Source: Cucumis sativus
Taxonomy: Eukaryota; Streptophyta; Magnoliopsida; Cucurbitales; Cucurbitaceae
Direction: 5' to 3'
DNA: 64,000 bases
Assembly: GCF_000004075.3 (NCBI RefSeq)
Contig: NC_026658.2
Location: 24,726,075-24,790,074 of the forward strand
In this document: positions 45,361 through 59,146 of the stretch, piece by piece
Layout of the letters: each line of letters begins with the position of its first letter
How positions within the stretch are numbered: position 1 is the stretch's first letter
Notes under the pieces: model-generated
Told to the model about the DNA's origin: nothing
Databases searched by the model: none
What the model saw: only the letters and a program-made list of their open reading frames with translations
Translations under genes and position numbers: made by a program

Positions 45361-48300
45361 ATGACTAATAAACCTACTGAAGATCCGCTTCAACCTCACC
45401 CGGTGAAAGAGCAGCTACCCGGAATTCAATATTGCATCAACAGTCCTCCTCCATGGCGTTTGTGTTCTTATTTATATACATTTATTGTCATTTTGTTCGT
45501 TTTTTGTTGAATCTTTCACTGATTATGTTTAGTCCTTTATCGTGAATGTAGCGGAGGCCTTTGTGTTGGGTTTTCAGCATTATGTATTGACACTTGGTTT
45601 CAGTGTTCTGATTCCTAGTTTGATTGTTCCTCAAATGGGTGGTGGCAATGTAAGGCGATCTTGAATTAGGTTTTTGGTATTTGAAATTTCTCAACATTTC
45701 ATTAGCTTATTGGGTTTTTGGCACTCAGGTTGAGAAGGCCAAAGTGATTCAAACCTTGCTATTTGTTTCGGGATTGAACACATTATTTCAGTCTTTGTTT
45801 GGGACTAGATTACCAGTTGTGGTTGTGGGTTCATATGCATATCTTATTCCTACAATCTCCATTGTTCTGGCTAAGAGATACACTTCCTTGACAGATCCTC
45901 AAGATGTAATACTTTGTTACTTCTCTCATAATGCTATTGGTTCTAATGTTTCTGAAGGGATATGAAACAATAATGTTTGGAATTTATTTGTTGTATATAC
46001 TTTTAGAGATTCATTCAGACTATGCAAGGAATTCAAGGAGCTCTCATAGTGGCTTCATGTTTTCAAATGGTTATGGGTTTCCTCGGCTTCTGGAGGAATA
46101 CTGTGAGGTGTTTAACTCTTAACTGTCTAGTTTATGTGTTTCTTAACCATGTTGAACTTGGTTATTTTAGTTGAGTAAATAATTTTTTGTAATGACTATT
46201 GAATTAGGTTTTTCAGCCCTCTTTCTGTGGTTCCATGTGTTACTTTCACTGGACTTGGTCTGTATCATTTTGGTTTTCCAATGGTAATGCAATAAATAGC
46301 CTTTTGCTCTTCGATCTTACCTTGGCAATTGATTTTCTTCATGTTCTTCACACTGTTTTTTGCTATTTTTAGCTGGCAAGATGTGTAGAAATTGGACTTC
46401 CTGGGCTGATTATTATAGTTTTCATCTCACAGGTAAGTAAAATCTCATATTTTAGCCTCACTTCACAGCTTCTCTTTGTGCATTCGATGGTATCACAAAC
46501 TCTTCCTCATTGGTTTTGTGGTTTTGCAGTATCTTCCTCATTTATTGAAAACAAAAAAGCCAATCTATGATCGATATTCAGTGTTGTTTTCAATTGTAAT
46601 CATCTGGCTATATGCACAACTCTTAACTTCAAGCACCGTTTATAATCACAAGCCCACAACAACTCAGAAAAGTTGTCGCACTGATCAAGCTGGACTTTTG
46701 AGTACTGCTCCTTGGTAAAACTATAGCTACTGAATCAGAATATTCCTTTCAGAACTGTTGGAGAGTTCTTATATGTTCTATATTATCTCATTTCAATGCC
46801 TGCAGGATTTACATTCCCTATCCATTTCAATGGGGAGGTCCAACTTTCAATGCTGGAGAAGCCTTTGCAATGATGGCTGCTTCTGTTGTTTCCCTCTTCG
46901 AGGTCAAGTTCTTTGACTTCATATGTATTATATCTATCTTCTTTTCCATTAGCTACTTACCTCCTAGTCATCTTACTTCTAATAATAAGATATTTCAGAG
47001 TACCGGAACATTTTTTGCTGCATCAAGATATGGCAGTGCAACTCCAGTGCCTGCATCCATCATCGGCCGAGGTAGCGGTTGGCTGGTAAGATGTGGCATG
47101 AGTGTCCAATTTGTGCTAGAATTCTTCTTTGGTTCTCTACTTCTCTTATTAGTTTTGGAATCTTATTTTCTCATCAATTCTTCTTTAATTTCAGGGAGTT
47201 GGAGTTTTGCTCAATGGCATGTTTGGTTCTCTCACTGGCACTTGTGCATCTGTGTAAGATGAGGATATATTTCACTCGTTTATACAAATTAACAAAATTA
47301 TATGGTATGATTGAGATTGGTTGGAATCTATGATTTTGTCCAAAATTCTTCAACAATATCACAAGATCAAGTTGGTTGGCTATTGCAGCTTGAAATACAT
47401 TTTAACTTGTGCAAACCATCAGATACAGTAAAATTGGAAGTGGGACATTATATATTACATGAAAATGGATTGGATTCTTGGTAAAAACCAGCCCCATTTA
47501 TCACATGTTGTACTGTTTCTCTCTAATGGGTTTTAAAAAGTGTAGGGAAAATGCTGGTCTATTAGCTTTAACAAGAGTTGGTAGCAGAAGGGTCATCCAA
47601 ATATCAGCTGGCTTCATGATATTCTTCTCTGTATTTGGTAGGCTAGCATGATTTGACTAAATATTGATTATATAATTTTTTTAGCCTTGGGGTTACTCTA
47701 CTTTGCCTTCCTTTTTGCCTAACAAATTTGACTCCAATATCAGGGAAATTCGGAGCACTTTTTGCCTCAATTCCTCTTCCAATTATTGCTGCCTTGTATT
47801 GTGTCTTTTTCGGCTATGTCTGTACGTACTCCCATCTCTCTTACCATAATTCGAGTGATATTTTTCTTTTAATTTATCAATGAAAAGTGTTGTTTCCATT
47901 AAAAAGAAAAAATGATTGTTGAAGATTTGACACTGCTGACATCGATGTAATTTCCCCACAGCCTCTTCTGGGCTTGGTTTTCTCCAATTCTGTAATTTGA
48001 ACAGTTTCAGAACAAAATTTATCTTGGGCACCTCCTTCTTTTTGGGTTTGTCAATACCACAATACTTCAGAGAATATTATCGCCGAGATTTGAATTTATC
48101 AGAGCACATTTACTCTGGCCATGGATGGGTAAGCAAGCTGGAAGATAAAATAATCAACTAATTCAGCCTTCTAACTTCATTCTGTTCGTCTATTGAATGC
48201 TTGTTCTTATTCTCATTGCAGTTTAATGATGTGGTCGTCGTGATCTTCATGTCTCACGCAACAATAGCATCTTTGGTTGCTTTAATTTTGGATTGCACAC

Positions 48301-48440
48301 TTTTTCGAGAAAACGATGCAACTCGGAAAGACAGTGGGTTACATTGGTGGGAGAAGTTTTGCTTATACAGTTCAGATGTAAGAAATGATGAATTCTATGC
48401 ATTGCCGTTCTGCTTGAATAAGCTATTCCCATCAGTATAA
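45361..48440 (+). CDS. NAT4-like: Nucleobase-ascorbate transporter, NAT4-like
   Basis: Polytopic membrane transporter of the NAT/NCS2 family; plant members carry purines and uracil. Fourteen exons: 45361-45457, 45552-45649, 45729-45905, 46007-46107, 46208-46283, 46373-46432, 46530-46714, 46806-46902, 46999-47085, 47195-47253, 47546-47637, 47744-47821, 47962-48128, 48222-48440. They join in frame to 530 residues, the normal size. Hallmarks: the QH motif of helix 1 (LGFQHYVLTLG), the helix-8 region FFAASRYGSATPVP, and the NAT signature ENAGLLALTR near residue 347. The N terminus QPHPVKEQLPGIQYCINSPP and the block TSSTVYNHKPTTTQKSCRTD match Arabidopsis NAT4 best in my memory. About 12-14 membrane helices are expected. 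Substrate is inferred from the family only. Confidence 0.95.
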
Positions 48441-50325
48441 GGCCTTGTATTGTACTACTAGGAAGTTTAACATTTTTTCATTCAAAATTTAACAAAAGAA
48501 ATTTGGAGATCAATGGAAGATTTAGTTCATTATCAACTAAGTTATTCTATTCCCTACCAACTTTATTTGCAAAGCTTGGATTTTCTGCAACTATTAAATC
48601 GATCCAATCCAGAACAACACAACTTCCAAGAAAGAAACTTTCCAAAATTCAAAACCAACTTTCTGATTTTGGAGCTATGATTAAGAACATGACAGATGAA
48701 CGGAGATTTAACCCTACTAATCTAACAAAGCACTAATGGATTCCAGTATTAGCACTTAGCAGCAAGGACTTTTTAACATCAAGTAATTAATGCAAAAGCA
48801 AAAAAAGGGATGTTTGACTTTAACTTAGCTAACACATACGGATGTCGGATTGTTTGTCTTTGCCTTGAAAGGGAAAGAAAAGAATGGAAGTATGTGAAGA
48901 AAAGAAGAATCTTTGAAAAGGTGAAATTATGAGAAGAAATGGTGATTTAGAGGCAACTGGCCAATGTTTGACCTTAACTTTTCTCCCATTGCTTTTAGAG
49001 GCAGAATCATAATCCATCTTCTTTGCAACCAAAGTCCATACTTTTCTCAACCCTTAAAATCTCAATAGCAAGAATTTGGTGGGGTTTTGGGTGACTCTAA
49101 AACACTCAAACCACTCACCTGCAAGGCCGTTTTGCTTCTAATGGGGACTAAACTGTGACACTCACATAACAGAGAAAAAGAAAGAGAAGATGGATTATGA
49201 AAAGGGATGCGATTTTATACAGTCAGCATAAACATGGTCCAATGAAAAACGCTGACCAAAACCAATCTCCAATCCAAGAGAGTTTCACAACAAAAAAGGA
49301 GTCAATAATTTGGCAATGAGAGGCTTCCACTTGTGGGGACGGCAGAATCTTAACTTTTTGAGTGATTTTTCAATAAAGACGAAACCTTTTGGCTTTTCAG
49401 AAGATATATAAATGAGATTGGAGGCTTGAAAGAGAAGTATAAACAAATAGCAAATGCAGTAAATTCCTTTAAAAAAAAAGTGAACTCTATAACATCTCAA
49501 GCTCTCCATTGTACCGTTCATAACCCAGTGAAGAAGAAGAAGGAAACCAAGGGGATAGGATAAGACAAAACAGGAATTTGTTAACTGGGATTTGCAAGAT
49601 ACATAATTATATGCTTGCCGGTTGTTTAACAATAAATAGAAGTCTAAATTCTACTTTAACCTTCAATATCAAACAACTGATAAAAAACAAGAAAGAGAAG
49701 AAAAAACAAAGGATACCCAGAAGAGGATAATATGAAAAAGGAAAGGCAATTGTTTTTATCATCTTCTTTTCCTGATTGAGAGAAAAAGGCAGCAATGATG
49801 GGTCAAAAAAGTGAGATATAAAGGAACTGATGAAGAATAGTCAAAGAAAAAGTAAAACCCCAAACTTAATCAAAAGCACTTAAGCTTAATAAAAAGGAAA
49901 AATGAAAGGTGGGTTTGTTCCAAAGTAGGCTTGAATTTTAATAGAAATGACAGCACCACCATTGTACACATTTGCAAGGGGACCTACTGTTGTTGCACAT
50001 CCAAACGTTTGTCGCTTTTGATATCATCATTGTTGTTGATTTGCCCATTGTTCTTGCCAACTGGCATCTCTGATGTGTCCACAAACAGATAAAGAAAGGA
50101 AAGGGCAAAAGATAAAACGAGGGATAAACTAAGTCCAGGATTTTAAGTGTCATTGTTTTGATCCCTTTTTCTCCTTCAATAGAAATCCCACGACTCAGAG
50201 AAAGAGGACAGGGACTTTTTTTTTTTTATTTTTATTTTTTTTTATATAAACATTCCAATCTTCATAATCTCTTCTATTACCTGAAACCAAAATTTCCCTC
50301 AAAACTTAACCACTGAATTGCCACC
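48441..50325. other. Intergenic region between NAT4-like and SOFL genes
   Basis: The left part holds the NAT 3' UTR; the right part is the SOFL promoter and leader, with a T/A-rich run at 50217-50246. Several minus-strand frames between 48.8 and 50.1 kb have no family similarity and are probably chance. No RNA gene or transposon is recognised. Confidence 0.45.
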
Positions 50326-51052
50326 ATGAATGATTGGTCTGCCTCACATTATTGCAGTGGAAGTGAATCAGGTTGGACTATGTACTTGGACCAATCCTAT
50401 ACTTCAGACCATTGTTTCAACGGCGGGAGTGGCCGCGGTGAAAATTATAAGGCAAAAGCAGCAAAAGCAGCAAAAGCGAGAAAAGAGGAGGAGGATGAAG
50501 AAGAAGATTTATCGATGGTGTCTGATGCTTCTTCAGGTCCACCACATTACATTGAGGACAATGAAGAATTGTTTTACAACAACGGGTATTCTTCTCATGT
50601 CATTTCAGCTTCAGAATTAGAAAGAAAGAAGAGCAAAAAAGGCAAACAAAATGGGAGAAATCAGCAACATTCTTACCTTGATGATACTGCTAGCTCCCCT
50701 GTTTATGGCTACACCAAAGCAAATGTAAAAGAGCAGTTCCATTAGATTCTTCTTTTTAAATTCAAGAAAATATCTATCGTCCTTATGTTGGTTGATTGTT
50801 TATTGTGCAGAAAATCAAAGCAGCAACAAACAACAAAGCTTTGGAGGAGAGTCAAGTTGATTTTTCACAGGGATTCTCAGCAACCCATTTTAAGGTAAAT
50901 TCATGATCATCATCTTCTTCTTCGTTTCCAGTTCAGTAATTTGAGAAATCATAAAATTAACTAAAAAAAGAAACTTTTAAACACAGAGAAAATCTGCATT
51001 TAGGAAACACCTGGGTTTTTATCGCTCGGAAAAATCAGCACCGGAAGAATGA
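50326..51052 (+). CDS. SOFL: SOB FIVE-LIKE (SOFL) protein
   Basis: Small plant-specific protein; Arabidopsis SOFL1/2 raise cytokinin levels when active. Three exons: 50326-50724, 50811-50894, 50987-51052, joining in frame to 182 residues. The two SOFL signature blocks are present: domain A at about residues 14-24 (ESGWTMYLDQS) and domain B at about 60-73 (EDLSMVSDASSGPP). Between them lie an alanine/lysine run (AKAAKAAKARK) and an acidic stretch. The C-terminal part is basic, with KKSKKGKQNG and FRKHLGFYRSEKSAPEE, suggesting a nuclear protein. Start ATG 50326 sits in a good plant context (CCACCATGA). Molecular function is not known from the sequence. Confidence 0.9.
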
Positions 51053-53169
51053 GGCTATAACCGATTCCGCCGCAGCTTCCGATCCAACCTTTTTTATTTT
51101 TTTTGGGGTCGTCAAGTAAATGAAAACGACATGTTATTATTATATATATCAGAGGGATATTGTTCCTTTTGTTATTATTATTATTACCAATTTATTCTCC
51201 CCCCCCCCCCCCCCCCCCCCCCCAATGTTTTCGGCTCTCTGCCCTTCTCTTTTCCACGTTCTTGTCAATGCAATGGGAAACAGGAAACGCTAAAAATGGA
51301 CCAAAAAAATGTTTATAGCATATATCTGAGATCCTAGCTACTATAAACAGAAAATCCCACTCATTGAATATATCAAAATTTTGTATTATTATTATTATTT
51401 TAGTACAAATATGAGAGTGGAGATTTTAAATCATCAAGTTTCAAACAAAAAAAAAGATGGATGTTATGCTCATGCCGAGATTATAAAATCATTTTTTCAA
51501 CTATAAAAAGCAAGCCACCTTAAATTCAACAATTTCCCTCCTATTTACTATTGGCTATCATAAAGAAGCAAAGTTGATAAATTTGAATTTCAAGCGCTTT
51601 ACACGAAGTTATAAAAATATATATATATATATATCTGTAAGCGTCCCACATCTCAACAAATCTCGCAAAACAACCCATCAACAAAACTAGTAAAAAATTA
51701 AATCTAGGTAGGTAAAAGGTATGGACTTGTAGTTATGAAATTATGTTATATTATTGAGGGGAAAAATAAAGAAAGGGAAGTGGCTAAAAAAACAAAGGAG
51801 GTGGCACCATATTTCCCACAGAAAGAGAAATGAATAAAAAAAGAAAAGAAGATGATGATTAAGCAATTATAACCAATAAAAAGGGTCACAACTCAAAAGA
51901 GAAACTTTAGTTTGAGGGCAATGGAAGATGACAGGGTAGCCAGCCTGCTTAAGTGACCAAACAACATTTGATAATTGAAGAGAAAAATGGGAAAGAAAAA
52001 GCAAAATGAATTCGAAAGAGACAAAGGTGTTGGAAGGAAGTCGAAAACGAAGCTTCATTTCAATTCAAAACAGAAACGGACAACAAATAAAACAACCCCA
52101 CCACTCTTTCGGACAGCTACCGACTAGGAGGAATATGATCCATTAAATGAAACAGCTGCAATTATTGATTTTTCTTTTCTTCTATAAATAAAATATTACA
52201 TCAAAAAACTGCTCCCACATCTTGGAAATAAATATATGGATTCTAGGTAATAGACAACTTTTTTTCCTCATTCTTCTATGATTATTTACATTAGCAGACC
52301 CTTCAAAATCCATATAAATGGAGAAGAACAATCTAAAATGTGATATTACATTGTACATAGAGAAGAAGAGCAATGTAATGTGCAATTTTATCTAAAAGAA
52401 GATTCAAAGCTCTGTACCTTTGTCCAGGAGTCTTTAATTGAATAGGGGCCAATTGGACCAGGCTAGCAAACTGAATTGGACCATTGCAAGCTTCTTGGGC
52501 CAAGAGCTATGGCCACACATGAACGGTTAGTTTCACTTATTGGAAATTATATTTCTGCACCATATCGTTTTCCATAAAATATCCTTCTCACCACACTACC
52601 ATTTCAGTTTAAATGTTAAACAAACACAAATACTTTTCGTGGGAACATCAAGAATTTAAAGGTGCTAGCTGTAATTGTTAGTACACAAGAAATCAGCAGA
52701 GTATGTAGCATTAGGACTTTCACCTGCCTGACTGAGACTGCATGCAAGCCAGGTCAATTTTCCACTGAAACTCCACACTAGTATATTATAAAAGATAAAA
52801 TATGGAAAGTTGTATTAATGCTACACCAACTGTTCTTCATACTGAATTAGCATCTGCACTACAAATAGTAATAACTGAAGTATGACAGACTATGATTTGA
52901 TTGGGGTTTCTTTTTTCTATTATTATTATTATTCGTTAGGAAAGGGGAGGGGAGGGGAGGAGAGGGCGTATTCAAGAGCTTTGTAGACTAAAAGAACTAC
53001 TTTTAAGTTCAAGAAAAAAAATTCAATAATACAATACAACACTGCTGGCTTTAGACGCTCAGATTACCCCTCCCCCGAACAAAATTGTAGAAATCGAAGA
53101 GATGTCAAAGAAAGAATGGTGGATTCCAACATTCAAATAAAACCTAGAAAACTCCTTTAATATGAAGAC
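51053..53169. other. Intergenic region between SOFL and UTP4 genes
   Basis: Convergent genes flank it, so both ends are 3' UTR. It contains a 25-base C run (51199-51223), an (AT)n tract (51618-51634), TTA/ATT trinucleotide runs, and a GGGGA-rich patch near 52945. No coding gene recognised. Confidence 0.5.
51199..51223 (+). repeat. 25-base poly-C run in the SOFL 3' region
   Basis: An uninterrupted run of 25 cytosines 147 bases after the SOFL stop codon, likely within its 3' UTR. Long C/G homopolymers are rare in AT-rich plant DNA and prone to length errors in assembly. Confidence 0.85.
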
Positions 53170-56100
53170 TTAAGTCCCATATATATGTCTGTGCACAGGT
53201 GCGGTATCGAAAGTGTTGGCCACTTCTAACCATGGTTTTTCTATAATCAATAGTGAGGTTTTGGAGAGGTGTCCAATAAGTAAAACAGGATCTCTAAAAG
53301 GAAAAATTTCAAAATTCTTTCTACCGTGTGGTCTACCCTCTATTTGGCAGTCTCTTAACTTACGTTTCAATTTCCCATTTATTGGAGTACCCCATAAACT
53401 CTTCACCGTTGAATCTTGTCCACTTATCATGACATATTCATCATCTTGATCCACTGACATCTTGAAGTCAATCAAGCACATTGCCCTACATATTAAAAGA
53501 AGATTTTTTCAGTCCAGCATCAAAATTTATAGTAAGAGGAATGCTAGATCGAACAGAACTAAACATGAGTAAAGAGCCAAGATTCCCTAACAAGAAATAC
53601 AGATCGATGATTCTAGCAAAACGAGCAAATGAGCACAACATGCTAAAGATTGAAATGTGTTTTCAAGACCCACAAGGATAAGGATTGATATCGGAAATAT
53701 TAGGAAGGATAATCAAACAAATTTCAGCAAGCTGTGAATCAGCACATGCTCACAACTAACTGCCAGCCGGAAAAATGAGCTAGTAATAAAACCCACATCA
53801 AAAGGACAAAAAGAAAATGACTTGCAAGTTGCAAGAATGAAAATATCCGTAGTAGTTTAAGACTTAAGAGCACCACACTCAACATGCTGCAGGGTTAATA
53901 TAATAATAATGGCATCAAAATTGGTCACAGTAAACTGAAGTACATCAATAGCACTTTGCAACATACAAAATCTAAGCATTTGATAATTATTGAGGATGAG
54001 AATGGCTTAGTCATAATGTAATATCATGAAATGCACGATCACAGGAATAAGCATTTGATAACATCATAGCATATACCCAAGTACAGTACCCATTCCAGGA
54101 AAGTCCAGAGAGGATATAAAAGAACCAAAAGCTCAACAACGTAGTACTTAACCACACGACAGTAGAAGTTAACAATTTCTATTCAATAAACCAAATTTCA
54201 ATCTTAAAAGGGAATAGTTGTTCCAGTACATTTCACTTCAGCACATAAAACAGAAATGTAGAGCAATACCTGGAACTATACACAATAACAGGCAACGAAG
54301 TGGCAGATGGTGGGAAAGAGAGACCAATAACCTCCCCTGGAAATTCTTGAAATCTCTTAGGGAGAGCCTGTGTATGTCGCATTGACCAGTCTCCTAATTG
54401 TTTGGCCTCAACATCAAAGGCATAAACCTGATTTGAAGAAGTAGTGACGACAAGCACATTGTTGTTCCATTGGGGAAAGCCTCCAGCTGTAATTGAGGCA
54501 CCATCTAGTCTTGAAATGAACCAGTGTTGCCTGTTACAAGAGAACAATAACTCATGCATAACTTTCTTGAAAACCATAATAACGTAGAAAGGGAGCTGTG
54601 CAAGGATAACCTGTGATTATGATGAAACAACAAATCAACACAAGATAACAAACAAACCTCATAATCTCCATATTGAATACGTATATATCTCCAAAGCAAT
54701 TGACTGCAGCTAACCACTGCCCATCTGAACTTGTAAATATTTTTGTTATAGGAGGTTCTGTGGGTGGCAATGTGTCATCCTGCAGCTCCCGGAAAGGCGT
54801 AAAACTATGTAAGACTTCCAAACTACCCACATCAACAACCTGTTGCCACAAGAAAATACATTTGTACAGATCAGGCACTGAATCAAAGATAAAGAAGTCA
54901 AGTCTAAGCAAGCACAATATTCAAGTATATCAGAAGGAGAAGCTGGAAGGTGAATGTATTTCATAAAAAGTACAGAAAACTAAACTCAATCAAATTGTAC
55001 CAGTAAAGCACTTACGTATATCCTTTTATCATGTCCTGCTATGATTAGGCGAGAAGAATCAAAACTGAAAACCATAGAATGGGCAAATGGTAGTACATTT
55101 GGAAGTTTTCTCCTACTAACAGTCCAAGAACCTTTGCTTCCACCAGATTTCTTCAGTTCAAATAAGTTGGGTTTGGTATGATCAGAATATGCAAATAGCT
55201 TCCCGGAGTTAGAAATGGTACTGCAGATAATCTTTCGAGAGGCCTTGCTCTTAACTCGAACCAATAAATCTGCCTTTGTATGTCCCTTAGAAGGGCCACA
55301 GGCCTTATCTCCAAAGGAACCACTTTTTGGGCGAATACACAGGATGTCCAGAGAGTGGGCACCCTGAACAAGTAATAACGGTGCTTGGTTGAAAACTGTA
55401 TTAAGTACAAGTTGCATAGGTGCCCTTTGAGGTGCAGGACAAATATCATGGGGAGAAAATTTGGTAAATTCCTGAGCAGAGTATGCAAACAGTTTTGTAT
55501 CATCACCGCCAGACATTAGCATTGGAACTCCCAGATGGGCCCACTTACGGTAGCTAAAATCATTAGGTTTCTTCCTATGACGGATTCTTTTTACCACATC
55601 ATCTTGCAACGGCTCTGCCGATAAGAAAATCAAAATTTAAAAAATCAAGAAAATAAAAGGGCCCATACAAAAACAAAAATTAATAACGAATAAATTCAAT
55701 CTTGATTATAAACTTAATCGTTAACCAAAAAACAAACCTAGTGTTCCGCCCTACATCTGATAAAAAAAACTCAACTTTGGTATTGAAAAAACTAACAGTG
55801 AACAATAACTAACAAAAGTACCTTCTCGACAAATTGGTACTGCAACAGTCAAAGCCCTGATATCGTGAGTATGAGCCCTCACATGACCAACATAAATCCA
55901 TTTCTTCATCATTTCAGAAGAACCCTTATCTTCACTAGACCCAACATTCTCGTTAGAGAGCTTATAGAGGATAACCTACAGACAAAATATATTCACAAGA
56001 GACAAGTGTTATGAAATTTGATTAACCACATAGATAGATAATGCAAAGATTAACTTCATTCCTAACCAACTAAGCCTGTAATTTAGGTCAACCATGACTC

Positions 56101-58447
56101 TGTACAATGGTTGGGATAATGTGATAACTTATAAAATTCGAAGGCTTATTCCAAACAAGTTTGAATTTAACCAAAAGCTACAATAAGGAAGCCAAATTTA
56201 GACAATCTAACAACTGATAAGCCATAAAAATAGTTAAGTAACAAACTAACCCTTGTTCACACGCAAACAAACTTTGACAGCTCATAAAACGACAACACAA
56301 CTACTGAAACCTACAGGCTTCCACAATATACACAAGTTATGAAATCCTTTAGCAACATGTTAACTATCTACATGATCAACCTCTACGAGTTTTAAATTTC
56401 AACTCTAAGCACACGGTCTCATTGGCCCTCATCTCCCAGTCACAATCACAATAACAAGCTACAGGCTAAACCATATCTTGGGGGCATAAATTTTTCATTT
56501 CTTTTGTTCAATAATTTCAAAACTCTGGAATAAAGAAAGGAATTTGTGATAAAGACAAGAGAACTGGGTGGCGTACAGGCATAAAAATTTACCCAAGGGC
56601 TATCATGACTGAGGAACGGGCATGCGTTGTACAAAAGCACAAATATGAAACCATAAATGATCAAATCAGTACCTGACCATCAGAGCCAGCAGAATACACT
56701 CTATTGTGATTAGGGGTCACTGCAAGTGCGTTCACATCACCCTTGTGTAGGGTGTGTGCTTGCAAAAGAGTTCCATGATTACTGTCCCAAAACTGGACAC
56801 TACCAGTACTATCTGCACTGACGAGGGTACCACACCTGCAGTTAACAAGAAATACCAAATGGCTTCAGAACAGAAAAGAATAATCATTTATGGTAGAAAA
56901 TAATCACCCAACAACTATGCGATCACAAGAGGTACGTGGTTCATTACCTGAGGAAAAGCAATGACCATACACAAAGTTCTGGTCCACTGCCTAAACCTCC
57001 AAGTCCTGCAGTAATCCTATAGATCTCATGCCCGAGACTAGCATTCCAGCATCGAATAAACCTGAAAAAAGTAAATATGGAAAAGGGAGTGGGGCAAGCA
57101 GGGTGAGGAACACACAAACGTCGGGTAACTGTAATTTAGCGGAACTGGAGAAGATCACGTTAATAGTAATTAATACATTATATTGATTTTCATTGCATGT
57201 AACAATTGGTGGTACATGTACATACCCATCACTGCTCCCTGAAAATATACGTTCTGCATCATTACTCCATGTTACACTTAAAACCCTGCCTGGGAGTAGC
57301 AGCAAGAGAAATACGGTTTAATTATCCAGCTAGTGGCAAAATAAAAAATGGCATATCAGCAACGTATCTAGGAATAGATTCTCACCACTGACCCTAGACA
57401 ACGATCTTTTGTAAATAAACTCTTCTGCGTCACCTATATTGTAAATACGCACACAACCATCATCACAAGCAATTGCTAGAGAGGTATCGCTAGATTGGAC
57501 ATGAAGCTCAGATGAATCAGAATCATCTTCACTCTCACTACAATCTTGGCAATCAGTTTCGTCGTCAGTTACATGCCCGTTTTCAGTGTCTTGTGTCTTT
57601 ACCTCCTCCCTGTGAACCTCAGGGCTACTAGAGGATGCTGCAGCAATTTGCCAGATGGAAACACCAATTGATTCTAACGCGGACTGCAAAATCAATAACC
57701 ATCAATCAAAAACAAACTTCTTAGGATAACAACAAAGCAAAGGGTTACTTCTCAAACTAAATACAGTACTCCACAAAGACCCAAAGTCACGTTGAGATAT
57801 ATTACTAACCGCAAATTTCACCATTCTGGCAATAATTTTCGTACCAATATTCAAATATCTTCAGTGAATTTAAATGCTGCACTCATTGTGTTTCAGATAG
57901 CATTTAAAGAAGAATGAATATTACATAAACGTCACTGCAACATTTAAATGGACACAGACGCTTTGTTGAACATTAGAAACAACACATTAAACCATTGACT
58001 AGAAGTCGAGAAGACTACGACAAATGAACAGAATTTCTTTGAGAAAACAAGAGTGTATACCTTCTGCGTTAAATCAAACAAATCCCACTCCGAAATTGAA
58101 CCATCAATGCTGGATGAAAATAAACGACCAGAAGGCCTATCTTTTGAACGGGCAGAACACCAAACAAGTGATGAAACCCTAGAAGTGGGGTCTCCACTAA
58201 TGGTCTGCATAAAAAGCACAACTGAATCAGACTTCAAAATCAATCAGTTGGACCAAGAATCGAATAAAGGATAGTGCGACCATACCAACTGACAGTGCCA
58301 CCCAACAGAACCAGGAGAGACCAGCCAAATCTCAAGCGAGCCGTCTTCTCGGGCAGCCGCCACCTGAGAATCATCGGCACTGGAGGCTAGCGCAACTACA
58401 GGAGAGGGCTTCCATTCAATTGAAGAATTCCGATAAAATTCAATCAT
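53170..58447 (-). CDS. PCN/UTP4: WD40 protein of the small-subunit processome (UTP4/Cirhin; POPCORN)
   Basis: Nucleolar WD40 protein of the t-UTP/UtpA subcomplex, needed for transcription and processing of 18S pre-rRNA; Arabidopsis POPCORN is its orthologue, with embryo and meristem roles. Eleven exons, in gene order: 58286-58447, 58061-58204, 57386-57683, 57226-57289, 56948-57061, 56673-56835, 55822-55975, 55016-55614, 54658-54839, 54270-54530, 53170-53485. They join in frame to 818 residues, close to plant PCN. WD-type repeats are visible, for example [49 protein letters not shown] and [16 protein letters not shown]. An acidic insert (about residues 128-165, [20 protein letters not shown]) splits the early repeats. 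The middle has [18 protein letters not shown]. The C terminus is [11 protein letters not shown], typical of UTP4. All introns are GT-AG. Confidence 0.95.
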
Positions 58448-58936
58448 TTTTTTCTTCCCAACAAAAAGAGAAACTAAAAATAGTTAGTTGATTGGTGTCT
58501 GAACCGACCAAGCAGGAACTTGGCAGAGGAAATAGGGCATCGAAAGGGAGGCAAGGGGAAGGCAATCGAAGCGGAAGACGAAGACGAAGTGGCGTCTAGG
58601 TTTAAGGGTTTAAGAGTATATATCACCGGTTCAGCTTCTGGTTCTTTTCCACTTCAAAGAACCGGGTTTTATATTATTATACTCTATACTTTTTGTTTCC
58701 CTTCAAATTATATAACCTAAACTTTTTGGGTAAATTGTCTGTAATAGATTTTTATATTTTAGTGGATTTTTTTTTTCAAACATGCTTGGTTAATGCATAA
58801 ATTAATTTACTTTGGAAGGTTTGTATTTTTTAAAAGAACAAACTAACCCTAAGTCATAAAAAAGACCTTCCACGGTTCGAGTTGTTACACTTTTCAAAAT
58901 TTAATAAGTGTAATTATAATAGATAGCAAATTTAAG

Positions 58937-58985
58937 AATAATAATTAAGTATACAATAACACTTTTTAAAAATTATAAATACAAC
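58937..58985. repeat. Dispersed repeat copy
   Basis: AATAATAATTAAGTATACAA, then a CACTTTTTAAAAATTATAAA segment, matches the copies at 1686 and 59147. Confidence 0.45.
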
Positions 58986-59146
58986 GTCGTCTTCCCTAAT
59001 AATTATTTTAAATCTAATTGTTATATTGGTAAGTATTTAAATATGGAATCATTTATTGCTAGGTTGAGGCCCATTAATGTTGGTCTAAAGGTCTTTGTTG
59101 GTACCTTATTTATTTGGGATAGTTGTAAATTCACAATTAGATTCAA

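Noticed and set aside
48503-48736. 77-codon frame after the NAT4-like stop codon
   Set aside because: Starts 60 bp after the stop and has no similarity; most likely 3' UTR.
49285-49632. 115-codon minus-strand frame between NAT4-like and SOFL genes
   Set aside because: No family similarity and no conserved motif; composition like flanking noncoding DNA.
58520-58720. Frame divergent from UTP4 (AEEIGHRKGGKGKA...)
   Set aside because: It begins at TTG, not ATG, and lies in the UTP4 leader/promoter; no family.
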